A stretch of 5,671 nucleotides of DNA from Planctomycetaceae bacterium (GCA_007129635.1 SKVE01000591.1:1-5671), one strand, 5' to 3'. Numbered from the stretch's first letter, positions 1-5,671 are shown. Notes: a model not told the origin generated them from the letters alone. A program made the numbers and translations.

Positions 1-19
1 AGGTGTAAAAATTACACCT
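1..19. repeat. Perfect 8-bp palindrome with AAA loop
   Basis: AGGTGTAA (1-8) and TTACACCT (12-19) are exact reverse complements around the 3-base spacer AAA. The stem is AT-rich and has no following T-run on the plus strand, so it is a poor intrinsic terminator. It could equally be a protein-binding palindrome or the end of a longer repeat cut by the window edge. Confidence 0.6.
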
Positions 20-26
20 TAGAGTT

Positions 27-64
27 GGGGGCCGAGTAGCAAATCCGAGCAAATCCGGGGGCCG
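27..64. repeat. Tandem 10-bp repeat flanked by GGGGGCCG
   Basis: AGCAAATCCG occurs twice in direct tandem, at 38-47 and 48-57. The octamer GGGGGCCG occurs at 27-34 and again at 57-64, so the tandem pair is bracketed by a second direct repeat. A further short direct repeat, GGGAGCCAG, lies nearby at 161-169 and 175-183. Such clustered short repeats fit non-coding, slippage-prone DNA; no function is evident. Confidence 0.55.
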
Positions 65-320
65 TCAGCGAAAAGCGGGACCGCCAGCAGAAAAGCAAAA
101 AACCGGGCGCAAACGTCCAACAGCGAAAGACGGAGCGACAGTGCGGCGCCCGGCTTAGGAGGGAGCCAGTTTTTGGGAGCCAGGGGACCGGATCGGAATC
201 ATTGGGTACCGGTGGGCTGGGGACCAGGGGCCGGTTTGCTAATGACGCGGCGGAGTTCACCAATTAGAGTGGAAGGCCGGGCATCGTCGGGGAGGTGACG
301 GTGTGGTGTTGAAGAAACGC

Positions 321-389
321 CTCGGAGAAGAGCGAGGGCTCCGCTCCGAGACTTGACCGGTTGGGAGTTGCTGCTCCCTTGAGCCCAAC
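321..389. repeat. Cluster of two stem-loops
   Basis: The first possible stem pairs CTCGGAG (321-327) with CTCCGAG (344-350), with an alternative inner pairing of GAGCG (330-334) with CGCTC (342-346). The second pairs GGGAG (363-367) with CTCCC (374-378), or alternatively GTTGGG (360-365) with CCCAAC (384-389). The alternative pairings could suggest a structured RNA, but GC-rich DNA forms such stems readily, there is no T-run, and no known RNA family was recognised. Confidence 0.3.
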
Positions 390-633
390 TCATCATGATT
401 GCCTGTGCTTGGTTTGGCAAGCGGGTGTCAACCGGTCGAGCGGGGCGGGCGCGGAAATATGACGCGAGGCGCGCGTCGCTGATCGGGACGGACATTCTGC
501 GTTGAGCGGCTGGTGAACGCTGCGACGTCGGCGGAAGGGCTTTCGATTCGAGGGACGAGCCGGAGTGGCAGCGGAGAGTATGGGAAACGGCTGTCGATCG
601 AAGGCTCCCGGGGCCAAATTTTGGCAAATTCGG

Positions 634-702
634 CTACGGGGGGCGATTGATCGCAGAACGATGGCTGACGAAAACTGCTGCGGATGTCGCCCCCCCCCGT
701 AG
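634..702. repeat. Inverted repeat with G6/C9 runs and 40-base loop
   Basis: CTACGGGGGGCGA at 634-646 is complementary to the segment TCGC...GTAG at 687-702, apart from run length: six G on the left, nine C (690-698) on the right. The 40 bases between the arms contain a segment that reappears, with 25 of 29 bases identical, at 3592-3620 inside the 3' end of the SWIM gene. A small odd palindrome, GCCAAA-T-TTTGGC, lies just upstream at 613-625. The whole could be a remnant of a dispersed element. The C9 run is a likely place for slippage or sequencing error. Confidence 0.5.
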
Positions 703-740
703 AGGCAATCGGCGAAGGATATGGCTTTCATCCGAAACCT

Positions 741-804
741 GCCGGCGTCTGCGGGGTTGATCAGAGAACCGGCATCTGGCGGATACGGCGTCCGGGACGC
801 CGGC
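741..804. repeat. GC-rich hairpins upstream of the transglutaminase-like gene
   Basis: CGGCGTC (786-792), spacer CGG, GACGCCG (796-802) form a compact perfect hairpin. The right arm also pairs with an upstream copy: GCCGGCGTC (741-749) against GACGCCGGC (796-804). The two pairings are mutually exclusive. There is no T-run, so termination is not indicated. A role in the leader of the gene at 935 is possible but unsupported. Confidence 0.4.
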
Positions 805-934
805 TTCAGATAAACCGGGGGGGCGCGGCTTGAGAGAGCATGTTTTGGCTGTGGGGCGCGACAGATGAAATGCACGAAGTGTACGTTTGCGTTGATGCTT
901 CGTGTTGCGGAGAGCGGTCCCCAGGCGAAGCCCC

Positions 935-1873
935 ATGTACCCGTTGCGTCCCATTCTGCGATATCTGGTCGCGATGTCCTTCCTCGTCGTGGTGGCTTGC
1001 TGCGCTTGTATCTATACGTATTCCTATTCCATTCATCAGGTGATCGTTCTTCCCTACGAAGCATTCGATACGGTTCCTGATGCGGATGGGAAGGTCTCTT
1101 TGGAGGGCGGGCGAGCAGTCATCGATTTCCGATTACCAGATTCGACTTTTTCACAAACCACGATTGCCGAACTGCAAGACCGGTTGGCGGATCCGTCTGC
1201 TGACGACTTCGAATGGATGGTTCGTTGCGTCGGATTGGTACGGTCACGTTTGAACGCCACCGACGCAACAAGGCCCAAGGCCCAGTCGATGGACGCCGAG
1301 CATCTGTACCGCAACGGTATGGATGAACACTGTCTGTGTAGCGAGCATGCCATTCTGTTGAACGAGGTCCTGCAGTTGTTTCAACGCCAGGCTCGTGTGT
1401 TGTGGCTGGAAGGGCATGTCGCCACGGAATACCTGGATCGCGACATGAACAAGTGGATCTTCGTCGATGCGCACCTGAACCTGTTGTTCGTCGATTCGAG
1501 CCAGACTCCGATGTCCGCTGCCGAAGTGATCTATGCCGCCGAACGCGGATTGCCGCTTCATGTCAGGCCGATTCATTCTGAAAGCGACCAAGCTCACTCG
1601 CTTGGGATTCGGGACATCGATCGGTTATGGTACCGCAATATCTTGCTGAACGGCGAATGCTACGCCTTGTCTGGCACCACGCTGCGCGACCCTTCACGGT
1701 GGACTCATCTGATCAGATTCCATCGTCGGCCGCAGATGCTGATACTTTCGACCAGCTACGACACATCGGCTGGTAAGTACCTGGAACCATTCAAGCTGCG
1801 GAAGTCCTTGTTGTTTTTCCTGGCGATTGTCCTAGGGCATTACCTGTTGGCTACCGCCAGTCGAGCGAGGTAG
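935..1873 (+). CDS. Membrane-anchored transglutaminase-like protein
   Basis: A 312-residue protein whose centre carries the papain-like transglutaminase signature. Cys135 sits in CLCSEHAILL with Ala four residues later. His161 sits in GHVATEY with Glu four residues later. Asp178 sits in KWIFVDAHLN. Spacing and surroundings fit a Cys-His-Asp triad, so hydrolysis or transfer on amide bonds is possible, though many bacterial members have no known substrate. A hydrophobic segment at about residues 10-30 and another near the C-terminus (about 291-309) suggest a signal anchor and a second membrane helix, with the catalytic part outside the cytoplasm. The first helix contains a Cys cluster (ACCAC); VVAC would loosely fit a lipobox, but a C-terminal helix argues against a lipoprotein. 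The ATG at 935 was chosen because a GTG at 902 would only add an Arg/Pro-rich lead; ribosome-site evidence is weak for both (AGG at 923-925). It appears monocistronic. The substrate and pathway cannot be told from the sequence. Confidence 0.8.
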   Translation: MYPLRPILRYLVAMSFLVVVACCACIYTYSYSIHQVIVLPYEAFDTVPDADGKVSLEGGRAVIDFRLPDSTFSQTTIAELQDRLADPSADDFEWMVRCVGLVRSRLNATDATRPKAQSMDAEHLYRNGMDEHCLCSEHAILLNEVLQLFQRQARVLWLEGHVATEYLDRDMNKWIFVDAHLNLLFVDSSQTPMSAAEVIYAAERGLPLHVRPIHSESDQAHSLGIRDIDRLWYRNILLNGECYALSGTTLRDPSRWTHLIRFHRRPQMLILSTSYDTSAGKYLEPFKLRKSLLFFLAIVLGHYLLATASRAR

Positions 1874-1894
1874 GCGAACGCCAGGCTTGACCTG

Positions 1895-1912
1895 CAGTGG
1901 TACCCCCCACTG
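1895..1912 (+). terminator. Weak candidate hairpin after the transglutaminase-like gene
   Basis: CAGTGG (1895-1900) and CCACTG (1907-1912) form a 6-bp stem around TACCCC, 21 bases after the stop codon. No T-run follows, so it is not a standard intrinsic terminator. It is listed because it is the only hairpin noted between this gene and the promoter of the next unit. Confidence 0.25.
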
Positions 1913-1936
1913 ACCCAGACAAAGCACCCCACCGGG

Positions 1937-1964
1937 TTGACATGCGCGGAGAACCGGACATAAT
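1937..1964 (+). promoter_or_regulatory. Sigma70-type promoter of the lipoprotein/cyclase-like unit
   Basis: A perfect -35 TTGACA at 1937-1942 is followed after 16 bases by the -10-like CATAAT at 1959-1964. The predicted start of transcription is near 1971, giving a leader of about 86 bases before the ATG at 2057. The leader contains a direct repeat TTCGGTTT (2010-2017 and 2022-2029), which could bind a regulator or be chance. This is the best promoter match I see in the window. Confidence 0.6.
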
Positions 1965-2043
1965 CATGGAAAAGCGCCCAGCGTTTTACCACACGTCAAG
2001 TTTTTTCCGTTCGGTTTACAATTCGGTTTCCACTTCGATTGCC

Positions 2044-2049
2044 GGGAGG
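2044..2049 (+). promoter_or_regulatory. Ribosome binding site fixing the lipoprotein start
   Basis: GGGAGG lies 7 bases before the ATG at 2057. It selects that ATG over an in-frame TTG at 2039, which has no such site and would precede a less typical signal peptide. Confidence 0.75.
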
Positions 2050-2056
2050 TTCAGTC

Positions 2057-2527
2057 ATGGCAACATGCGCTCAATGGCGGATGATCGGGGCAATGCTTTG
2101 TGTTTTGTGGTTGGTCGGCTGTGGCTCGAAGCCGGAACCGGTGGTCGAGGAACCGGTCGAGGTCGTCGAGCGTGTACCGGAGCCACCGCCCCCCGAACCT
2201 GATCCGATCGAATTGGCCGAATTCGAATCGGTGACCCTCAAGCCTGGCGACCAAACCACCGTGCAGGTCGTGGTCGAACGCCATGGGAACGAAGGAGAAA
2301 TTCAAGTCGAGGCCGGACCGGTGCCCGAGGGCGTGACGGTCAAGGCCGAGCCGATCGGCGCCGACGAGTCCAGCCCCCAACTTGTCGTCGCCGCCGACCT
2401 GGCGCTGGGCGACCAGGAATTGGTCCTATCCATTCCTGTCACGGTCAAGCTGGACGAACAGACGGCGAGCCAATCGTTCGAGCTGCGCGTCCCCCAGTTG
2501 CTGTTGCCTGTCTTTGCGCCGGTGTGA
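2057..2527 (+). CDS. Small lipoprotein with Ig-like beta-sandwich domain
   Basis: A 156-residue protein with a type II signal peptide: a hydrophobic stretch at about residues 9-20 and lipobox LVGC with the lipidated Cys at residue 22. Residues 24-50 form a Pro/Glu/Val-rich linker typical of a spacer from the membrane. The remainder (about 51-148) alternates short beta-like segments, with phrases such as VTLKPGDQTTVQVVV and EGVTVKAEPI, resembling the Ig-like repeats found in planctomycete secreted proteins. No catalytic residues are visible, so a structural or binding role at the membrane is the cautious reading. Its stop codon overlaps the start of the next gene by four bases (GTGA), which points to translational coupling. 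It has its own promoter and ribosome site. The family assignment is by fold impression only; the lipoprotein nature is firm. Confidence 0.8.
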   Translation: MATCAQWRMIGAMLCVLWLVGCGSKPEPVVEEPVEVVERVPEPPPPEPDPIELAEFESVTLKPGDQTTVQVVVERHGNEGEIQVEAGPVPEGVTVKAEPIGADESSPQLVVAADLALGDQELVLSIPVTVKLDEQTASQSFELRVPQLLLPVFAPV

Positions 2528-3378
2528 CGCACACCCGCGCCCCCAAAGACCCGCCGGTATTGGAGAGTTACATGCTGGTGGTCGAACGGGGCTTGATCTT
2601 CTTAGCGCGGAATCAAGTCCGCAGCAAAGACAGTAAGGATGGATTCCTGGGAGGCAGCATGTACGCGCATGCGATCGCCACCCAGGCGTTGTGCGAAGCC
2701 TACGGACTGTCCCGGGGCGACCGGCTCCGGATCCATGCCCAACTGGCCATCAAATACCGGCTGAACTCGCAGCACGAGGCCGGTGGCGGTTGGTGGTACA
2801 AGCCGAGAGAAGCGGGCGATATGTCGGTCACGGCCTGGGTGTTCCTGGCGATCCGCAGTGCCCAATTGAGTGGCATCGACGTGCTGAAAACGCCGCTGAC
2901 CCGCGCGGGACGCTTGGTCGATAGCTGTGCCGCCGGTCCGGAAGACGCCAAGACGTCCCGCTATGCCTACCAGCCGGGACGGGCGGCGACCCTGACCATG
3001 ACCGCCGCCGGGCTGTTGACGCGGCAGTACCTGGGATGGAACAAAGACCATCCGGATCTGATCGCCGGGTGCCAGTACTTGATGGAGAATCTGCCGTCCG
3101 AATCCGGGAGCAGTCTGGGCCGGATCTATTACTACTACCATGCAACGCAGGTCCTCCATCACATGGAAGGCGCCGAGTTCGATTTATGGAACTACCGGAT
3201 GCGCGAACACCTGATCCGAACCCAGGAACAATCGGGACACCAAGTCGGCAGTTGGAACCCGCAAGGCACCGACCGCGGCGAGCGGGGGGGACGCATGTAC
3301 GCCAACGCCATATCCCTGCTGACTCTGCAGGTTTATTACCGCCATCTGCCGATGTATCGGCCGGTCCGAAGGACCTAG
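2524..3378 (+). CDS. Prenyltransferase/squalene-cyclase-like repeat protein
   Basis: A 284-residue protein made of helical repeats of the terpene cyclase/prenyltransferase-beta type. Recognisable segments are ERGLIFLARNQ (21-31), MYAHAIATQALCEAYGLS (46-63), a Gly/Trp turn GGGWWYKP (87-94), GDMSVTAWVFLAI (98-110), TMTAAGLLTRQYLGW (158-172), YYYYHATQVLHH (202-213), VGSWNP (241-246) and GGRMYANAISLLTLQVYYRHLP (255-276). These match a planctomycete group annotated as prenyltransferase/squalene oxidase repeat proteins. The DXDD acid motif of true class II cyclases is absent: only D99 remains at the equivalent place. Cyclase activity is therefore doubtful and a scaffold role is possible. There is no signal peptide, although the coupled upstream product is a lipoprotein. 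The GTG at 2524 is chosen for the GTGA overlap; an ATG at 2572 with GGAG six bases upstream is a serious alternative, giving 268 residues and starting within the first helix. Confidence 0.8.
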   Translation: MTHTRAPKDPPVLESYMLVVERGLIFLARNQVRSKDSKDGFLGGSMYAHAIATQALCEAYGLSRGDRLRIHAQLAIKYRLNSQHEAGGGWWYKPREAGDMSVTAWVFLAIRSAQLSGIDVLKTPLTRAGRLVDSCAAGPEDAKTSRYAYQPGRAATLTMTAAGLLTRQYLGWNKDHPDLIAGCQYLMENLPSESGSSLGRIYYYYHATQVLHHMEGAEFDLWNYRMREHLIRTQEQSGHQVGSWNPQGTDRGERGGRMYANAISLLTLQVYYRHLPMYRPVRRT

Positions 3379-3409
3379 CCGACGGCTGCGCACGGAGACT
3401 CCGCTTAGG

Positions 3410-3567
3410 ATCGGCAAATCAATAACTGTCGGATTTCGTATGGTGGTACCCAACGCGAACGGGGGCGGGAGTCGTTTTCGGACAACAACGAACCATGTGG
3501 AAAACGCTCTCTCCGAAAACGACTCCCGACCCCTTCTGAAAAACGCCACACGAATTCATTTGCCGAT
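3410..3567. repeat. Large imperfect palindrome between convergent genes
   Basis: Three nested pairs of arms are seen. The core arms CGGGAGTCGTTTTCGGA (3466-3482) and its exact complement (3512-3528) form 17 bp; after one mismatch they continue with GGGG (3461-3464) opposite CCCC (3530-3533). A middle pair, 3432-3445 against 3544-3557, matches at 11 of 14 positions. An outer pair, ATCGGCAAAT (3410-3419) against ATTTGCCGAT (3558-3567), is perfect. The arms are interrupted by unequal gaps. The element ends three bases before the stop codon of the SWIM gene and fills most of the space between the two operons. It could be a miniature inverted-repeat element or a dispersed palindromic repeat. It could also act as a bidirectional transcription stop, although the 29-base loop and lack of a T-run make that unproven. 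Confidence 0.75.
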
Positions 3568-3569
3568 GC

Positions 3570-5441
3570 TTATTCATCCGATGAACCCTGGACGATGGCT
3601 GACCAAAGCTGCTGTTGATGGTGCAACGAGGCCGCTTGGATGTAAAGATGGTTCGCCAAGAATACCTGATCCCATGGAATACGAGGGTTGGCGCGCTCCG
3701 TTCCCAGGGCCGCTGGTTCCGAGCGATTGCCGCCGGCGGCAATCGCGGTCAGATCGATCAGTTTGGCAGCCGTATGCTGGTGCCTTTGGGACAATCGATG
3801 TCGATCGCGGCGATGAGCTTCCGAATGGATCGTAGCGACCGCATGTCGGCCCCCCAAAGCAATCGCCATCTGGCGACTTCGCAGGGGTTCCAGTCCATCC
3901 CGTTGATTGGCGGACGGTTCGCCTGGCATCGCGCTGGGCTCCGCATCCAATTCGACGTGTTCGCTCCAACGTTGAATGCCTTCCACGTTCCAACGGTCCA
4001 GTACGTCGCAGCCCACGTTGCAAAGCCCATCCCATGGGTCGGGAAGACGGAGCCGTGGCGTGGTTGGGCAGGCGGTCGTGTCGTCTGCCGTTGCAATCGC
4101 CAGCAGATCCACCTGCCCTGCTGCGTGCAATCGCAAACGTCCCAGGCAGCGGAAGGCCAGACCAGGGCACCGGGCCAGCAACGACAGGTTTTCGCGAAAC
4201 GGCAGCGCGGGATGATCAATGGCGATCTTCAGGCGAATCGGATGCGGTGAATCATCGAAGCGAACGCACAAGGCGGCGTCCTCAGCACCCAGCACCACCG
4301 CCTGGAAGGCGACCAGGTCCCAGCCTGCAGTCTGCCGGTCGACGGTCTCACTGGCTAGGTTGAAGATACGGGCAACTTGAGCTGCCAGCGGTTCGGCGAA
4401 TCGGCCGCACGAAAAAGGGCGTTGTTCTGCCGGGCGCTGGGTGAGCGCCCAGCGTGTGCGGCCGCCCTTGCCCAGGCGACCGTCCAGCGAAACGGTCAGA
4501 TTCTGGACCAACCATTGACGGCGGCTGATGTCGGCTGCGGGCAACGTTTGGTTTCCTAATTCGATTCCGCCCCGATAGGCTTGGGTAATCCAATGCGGAT
4601 CGTTGGCCTGTTCCGCCACCCGTATGTCATTGACGGTAAATAGTTCCCGCTCGATCTGTGTGTTGCTGGGATCGGGCGACTGTAGGTAGACGACAACGCC
4701 CGCGTACCCGCTTAAGGTCAGCACGGGTTCCACACCGATTCCTATCAACTTCCGGATATCGCAGGACGCGAAATCGCGACGAGCTTGTCCGATCACCGCT
4801 CGGCTGAGCGAATCGTTTCGGAGCAGTTGCTCGCTTTGCTGCAAGGCCGATGCGATTCCTGTGGCTAACGTGTTGGCGCTGGCCGCCGCGTGTCCCGAAC
4901 GGAGCCGCCGAACGCTTTCCAGGACTTGCAGCACGGTGTTTGCCAAACGGACTAAGCCAACCGCTCGGCAACCGTGGGCCGCGCGGAGCAATCCGGACTG
5001 CCGCAGCAGATCGGCGCGCTGACCGCCGACGCGAAGCAATCTTCGCAGCTCGTCTCGAACCCGTTCCGCCGCTGCTTGCATGGCGGAATCGATGACGACC
5101 GTGGGCGGCTCCGACGTGTTTTCGGGAAACCGGTCCGCCGATTCCGCGAGATCCAGTGCCGTCAAGCAAGCCAGCACATGAAAGCAGCGTGGGGTCAACA
5201 AACAAGTACACGCGACGGACTCCATCGAGCGCACGATCCCATGCGAGGCTGTCAGCGTGACGGTTTCCTGATCGCAGGTCACTCGCCATACTTCGCCCGC
5301 TTGTTCCCATTGCCAACGCTGGGCGGCTTCCGGAGCCTTGTCCAATCGCTTTCGCACGCGTCCCGGCACCGCGTCGATGAACTTGGCCAGGATCAGCGGA
5401 TCGATGCGTGGACGATCGGACGGCTTTTCGGAGGCGTTCAT
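3570..5441 (-). CDS. SWIM zinc-finger protein
   Basis: A 623-residue protein with a SWIM-type zinc motif near its N-terminus: Cys78-x-Cys80, five residues, Cys86-x-His88 in ACTCLLTPRCFHVL. SWIM motifs bind zinc and are thought to mediate DNA or protein contacts. Residues 120-220 are largely helical; about 235-450 look like alternating beta strands and helices. The C-terminal part (about 465-623) contains LRLPDPWDGLCNVG and an Arg/His-rich stretch (GGRHAVATIHSEAHRRDRHR). The ATG at 5441 overlaps the stop codon of the upstream VWA gene (ATGA), with GGAG eight bases upstream (plus-strand 5450-5453), so start and operon membership are well supported. In known relatives such a gene is found with a MoxR-type ATPase, a VWA protein and often a DUF5682 protein. 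I see no enzyme motif. The last 20 residues are encoded by DNA that partly repeats at 658-686. The exact role is unknown. Confidence 0.8.
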   Translation of the reverse strand: MNASEKPSDRPRIDPLILAKFIDAVPGRVRKRLDKAPEAAQRWQWEQAGEVWRVTCDQETVTLTASHGIVRSMESVACTCLLTPRCFHVLACLTALDLAESADRFPENTSEPPTVVIDSAMQAAAERVRDELRRLLRVGGQRADLLRQSGLLRAAHGCRAVGLVRLANTVLQVLESVRRLRSGHAAASANTLATGIASALQQSEQLLRNDSLSRAVIGQARRDFASCDIRKLIGIGVEPVLTLSGYAGVVVYLQSPDPSNTQIERELFTVNDIRVAEQANDPHWITQAYRGGIELGNQTLPAADISRRQWLVQNLTVSLDGRLGKGGRTRWALTQRPAEQRPFSCGRFAEPLAAQVARIFNLASETVDRQTAGWDLVAFQAVVLGAEDAALCVRFDDSPHPIRLKIAIDHPALPFRENLSLLARCPGLAFRCLGRLRLHAAGQVDLLAIATADDTTACPTTPRLRLPDPWDGLCNVGCDVLDRWNVEGIQRWSEHVELDAEPSAMPGEPSANQRDGLEPLRSRQMAIALGGRHAVATIHSEAHRRDRHRLSQRHQHTAAKLIDLTAIAAGGNRSEPAALGTERANPRIPWDQVFLANHLYIQAASLHHQQQLWSAIVQGSSDE

Positions 5442-5671
5442 CGGACGGACTCCAGGTTTGTTTCGGCCACACCTTGGGTACCGCCGCGGATTTGGTCACC
5501 CACCCAGCGTGCCAGTTGTTCGGGAGCCACCGCGGCGACTGACATTCCCGCCGCCGCTGCCATGCTGGCGTATCCATTGTGAAAACGAGCCACCCCGGTA
5601 TCATCCAGCGCGGCCAGCCCCAAACACCGCACTCCCGCACCCACCAATTCCTGAATCTCCGCCAGCATTTC
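5438..5671 (-). CDS. VWA-domain protein, C-terminal fragment (CoxE-like)
   Basis: Only the last 77 residues lie in the window; the gene continues past the right edge, and the ATG at 5668 is an internal Met because the frame stays open to 5671. The fragment reads like the end of a von Willebrand factor A domain of the CoxE-like/MoxR-associated type: a helix (MLAEIQELVGAGVRC), a hydrophobic strand and acidic turn (LGLAALDD), a variable segment, then a second strand (MSVAAVAPEQLARWV) and a helix. The metal-binding DxSxS of the VWA site would be upstream and cannot be checked. The TGA stop overlaps the SWIM start by four bases. VWA proteins of this type usually work with an AAA+ ATPase of the MoxR family, as substrate adaptors or in metal-dependent binding. 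Confidence 0.65.
   Translation of the reverse strand, partial: EMLAEIQELVGAGVRCLGLAALDDTGVARFHNGYASMAAAAGMSVAAVAPEQLARWVGDQIRGGTQGVAETNLESVR

Larger units (their letters stand above)
1..934. other. Long repeat-rich spacer without a supported gene
   Basis: No convincing coding region was found here. The plus strand has no open frame of useful length before about position 840. The minus strand has several overlapping open frames of about 80 to 220 codons, in different frames over the same bases. Their translations are rich in Arg, Pro and Ser, look like no family I know, and the longest runs into the 5' end of the transglutaminase-like gene. They are best explained by the scarcity of minus-strand stop codons in purine-rich plus-strand DNA. 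The stretch holds several short direct repeats and hairpins, listed separately. The promoter of the gene at 935 should lie here, but I see no strong -35/-10 pair. An unknown structured RNA or a decayed gene cannot be excluded. Confidence 0.55.

Noticed and set aside
27..64. Tandem repeats considered as a CRISPR array
   Set aside because: The units are 10 bp and adjacent, without spacers, and no cas gene is present.
757..786. Possible promoter TTGATC with GGATAC, 18 bases apart, before the transglutaminase-like gene
   Set aside because: The -10 match is poor and the leader would be long; GC-rich DNA gives many such matches by chance.
873..904. CACGAAG/CTTCGTG 7-bp inverted repeat with 18-base loop near the GTG at 902
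   Set aside because: The stem is short and the loop long; no sign of a riboswitch or operator beyond this pairing.
393..1064. Minus-strand open frame of 223 codons
   Set aside because: It overlaps the 5' end of the transglutaminase-like gene, its translation is Arg/Pro/Ser-rich with no recognised family, and other minus frames are equally open over the same bases.
2602..3162. Minus-strand open frame of 186 codons opposite the cyclase-like gene
   Set aside because: It is antisense to a clear family member and has no recognisable features.
3758..4219. Possible frameshift in the SWIM 3' region, with an alternative frame ending KGTSIRLPN
   Set aside because: The alternative frame has attractive codons locally, but the main frame remains open and protein-like to its stop at 3570, so no frameshift is needed.
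3615..4250. Plus-strand open frame of 211 codons opposite the SWIM gene
   Set aside because: It is antisense to a gene with a recognisable domain, an operon overlap and a ribosome site; its product resembles no family.
4627..5640. Minus-strand open frame of 337 codons overlapping the SWIM and VWA genes
   Set aside because: It is in another frame across both recognisable genes, is Arg/Ser-rich, and contains none of the SWIM or VWA features.

Overview
The window looks like chromosomal DNA of a planctomycete, probably of the Rhodopirellula/Pirellulaceae type. This is inferred from the moderately high GC content, the long gene-poor and repeat-rich spacer, an Ig-like lipoprotein, and a prenyltransferase/squalene-cyclase-like repeat protein of a type common in that phylum. 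No rRNA, tRNA, CRISPR array or transposase gene was recognised.

Layout from left to right. Positions 1-934 hold no gene I can support. They contain short direct repeats, hairpins and a G/C-run inverted repeat. At 935-1873 (+) is a membrane-anchored transglutaminase-like protein with a readable Cys-His-Asp triad. A 183-base gap follows, with a good sigma70-type promoter (TTGACA, 16 bases, CATAAT). It leads into a two-gene unit: a small lipoprotein (2057-2527) and a soluble squalene-cyclase-like alpha-alpha repeat protein (2524-3378), overlapping by the four bases GTGA. Positions 3379-3569 separate convergent genes and are almost filled by a large imperfect palindrome. On the minus strand, a SWIM zinc-finger protein (5441 to 3570) follows the 3' end of a VWA-domain protein that enters from the right edge (5671 to 5438), with an ATGA overlap.

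How the genes may work together. The VWA and SWIM genes look like the end of an operon of the MoxR-ATPase/VWA/SWIM type. The ATPase, and often a DUF5682 protein, would be expected beyond the right edge. The biochemical role of such systems is not settled. The lipoprotein and cyclase-like protein are transcribed and probably translated together, but their joint function is unknown. Two things invite a second look: the cyclase-like protein has no export signal although its partner is lipid-anchored, and a nested palindrome sits between the two converging operons.
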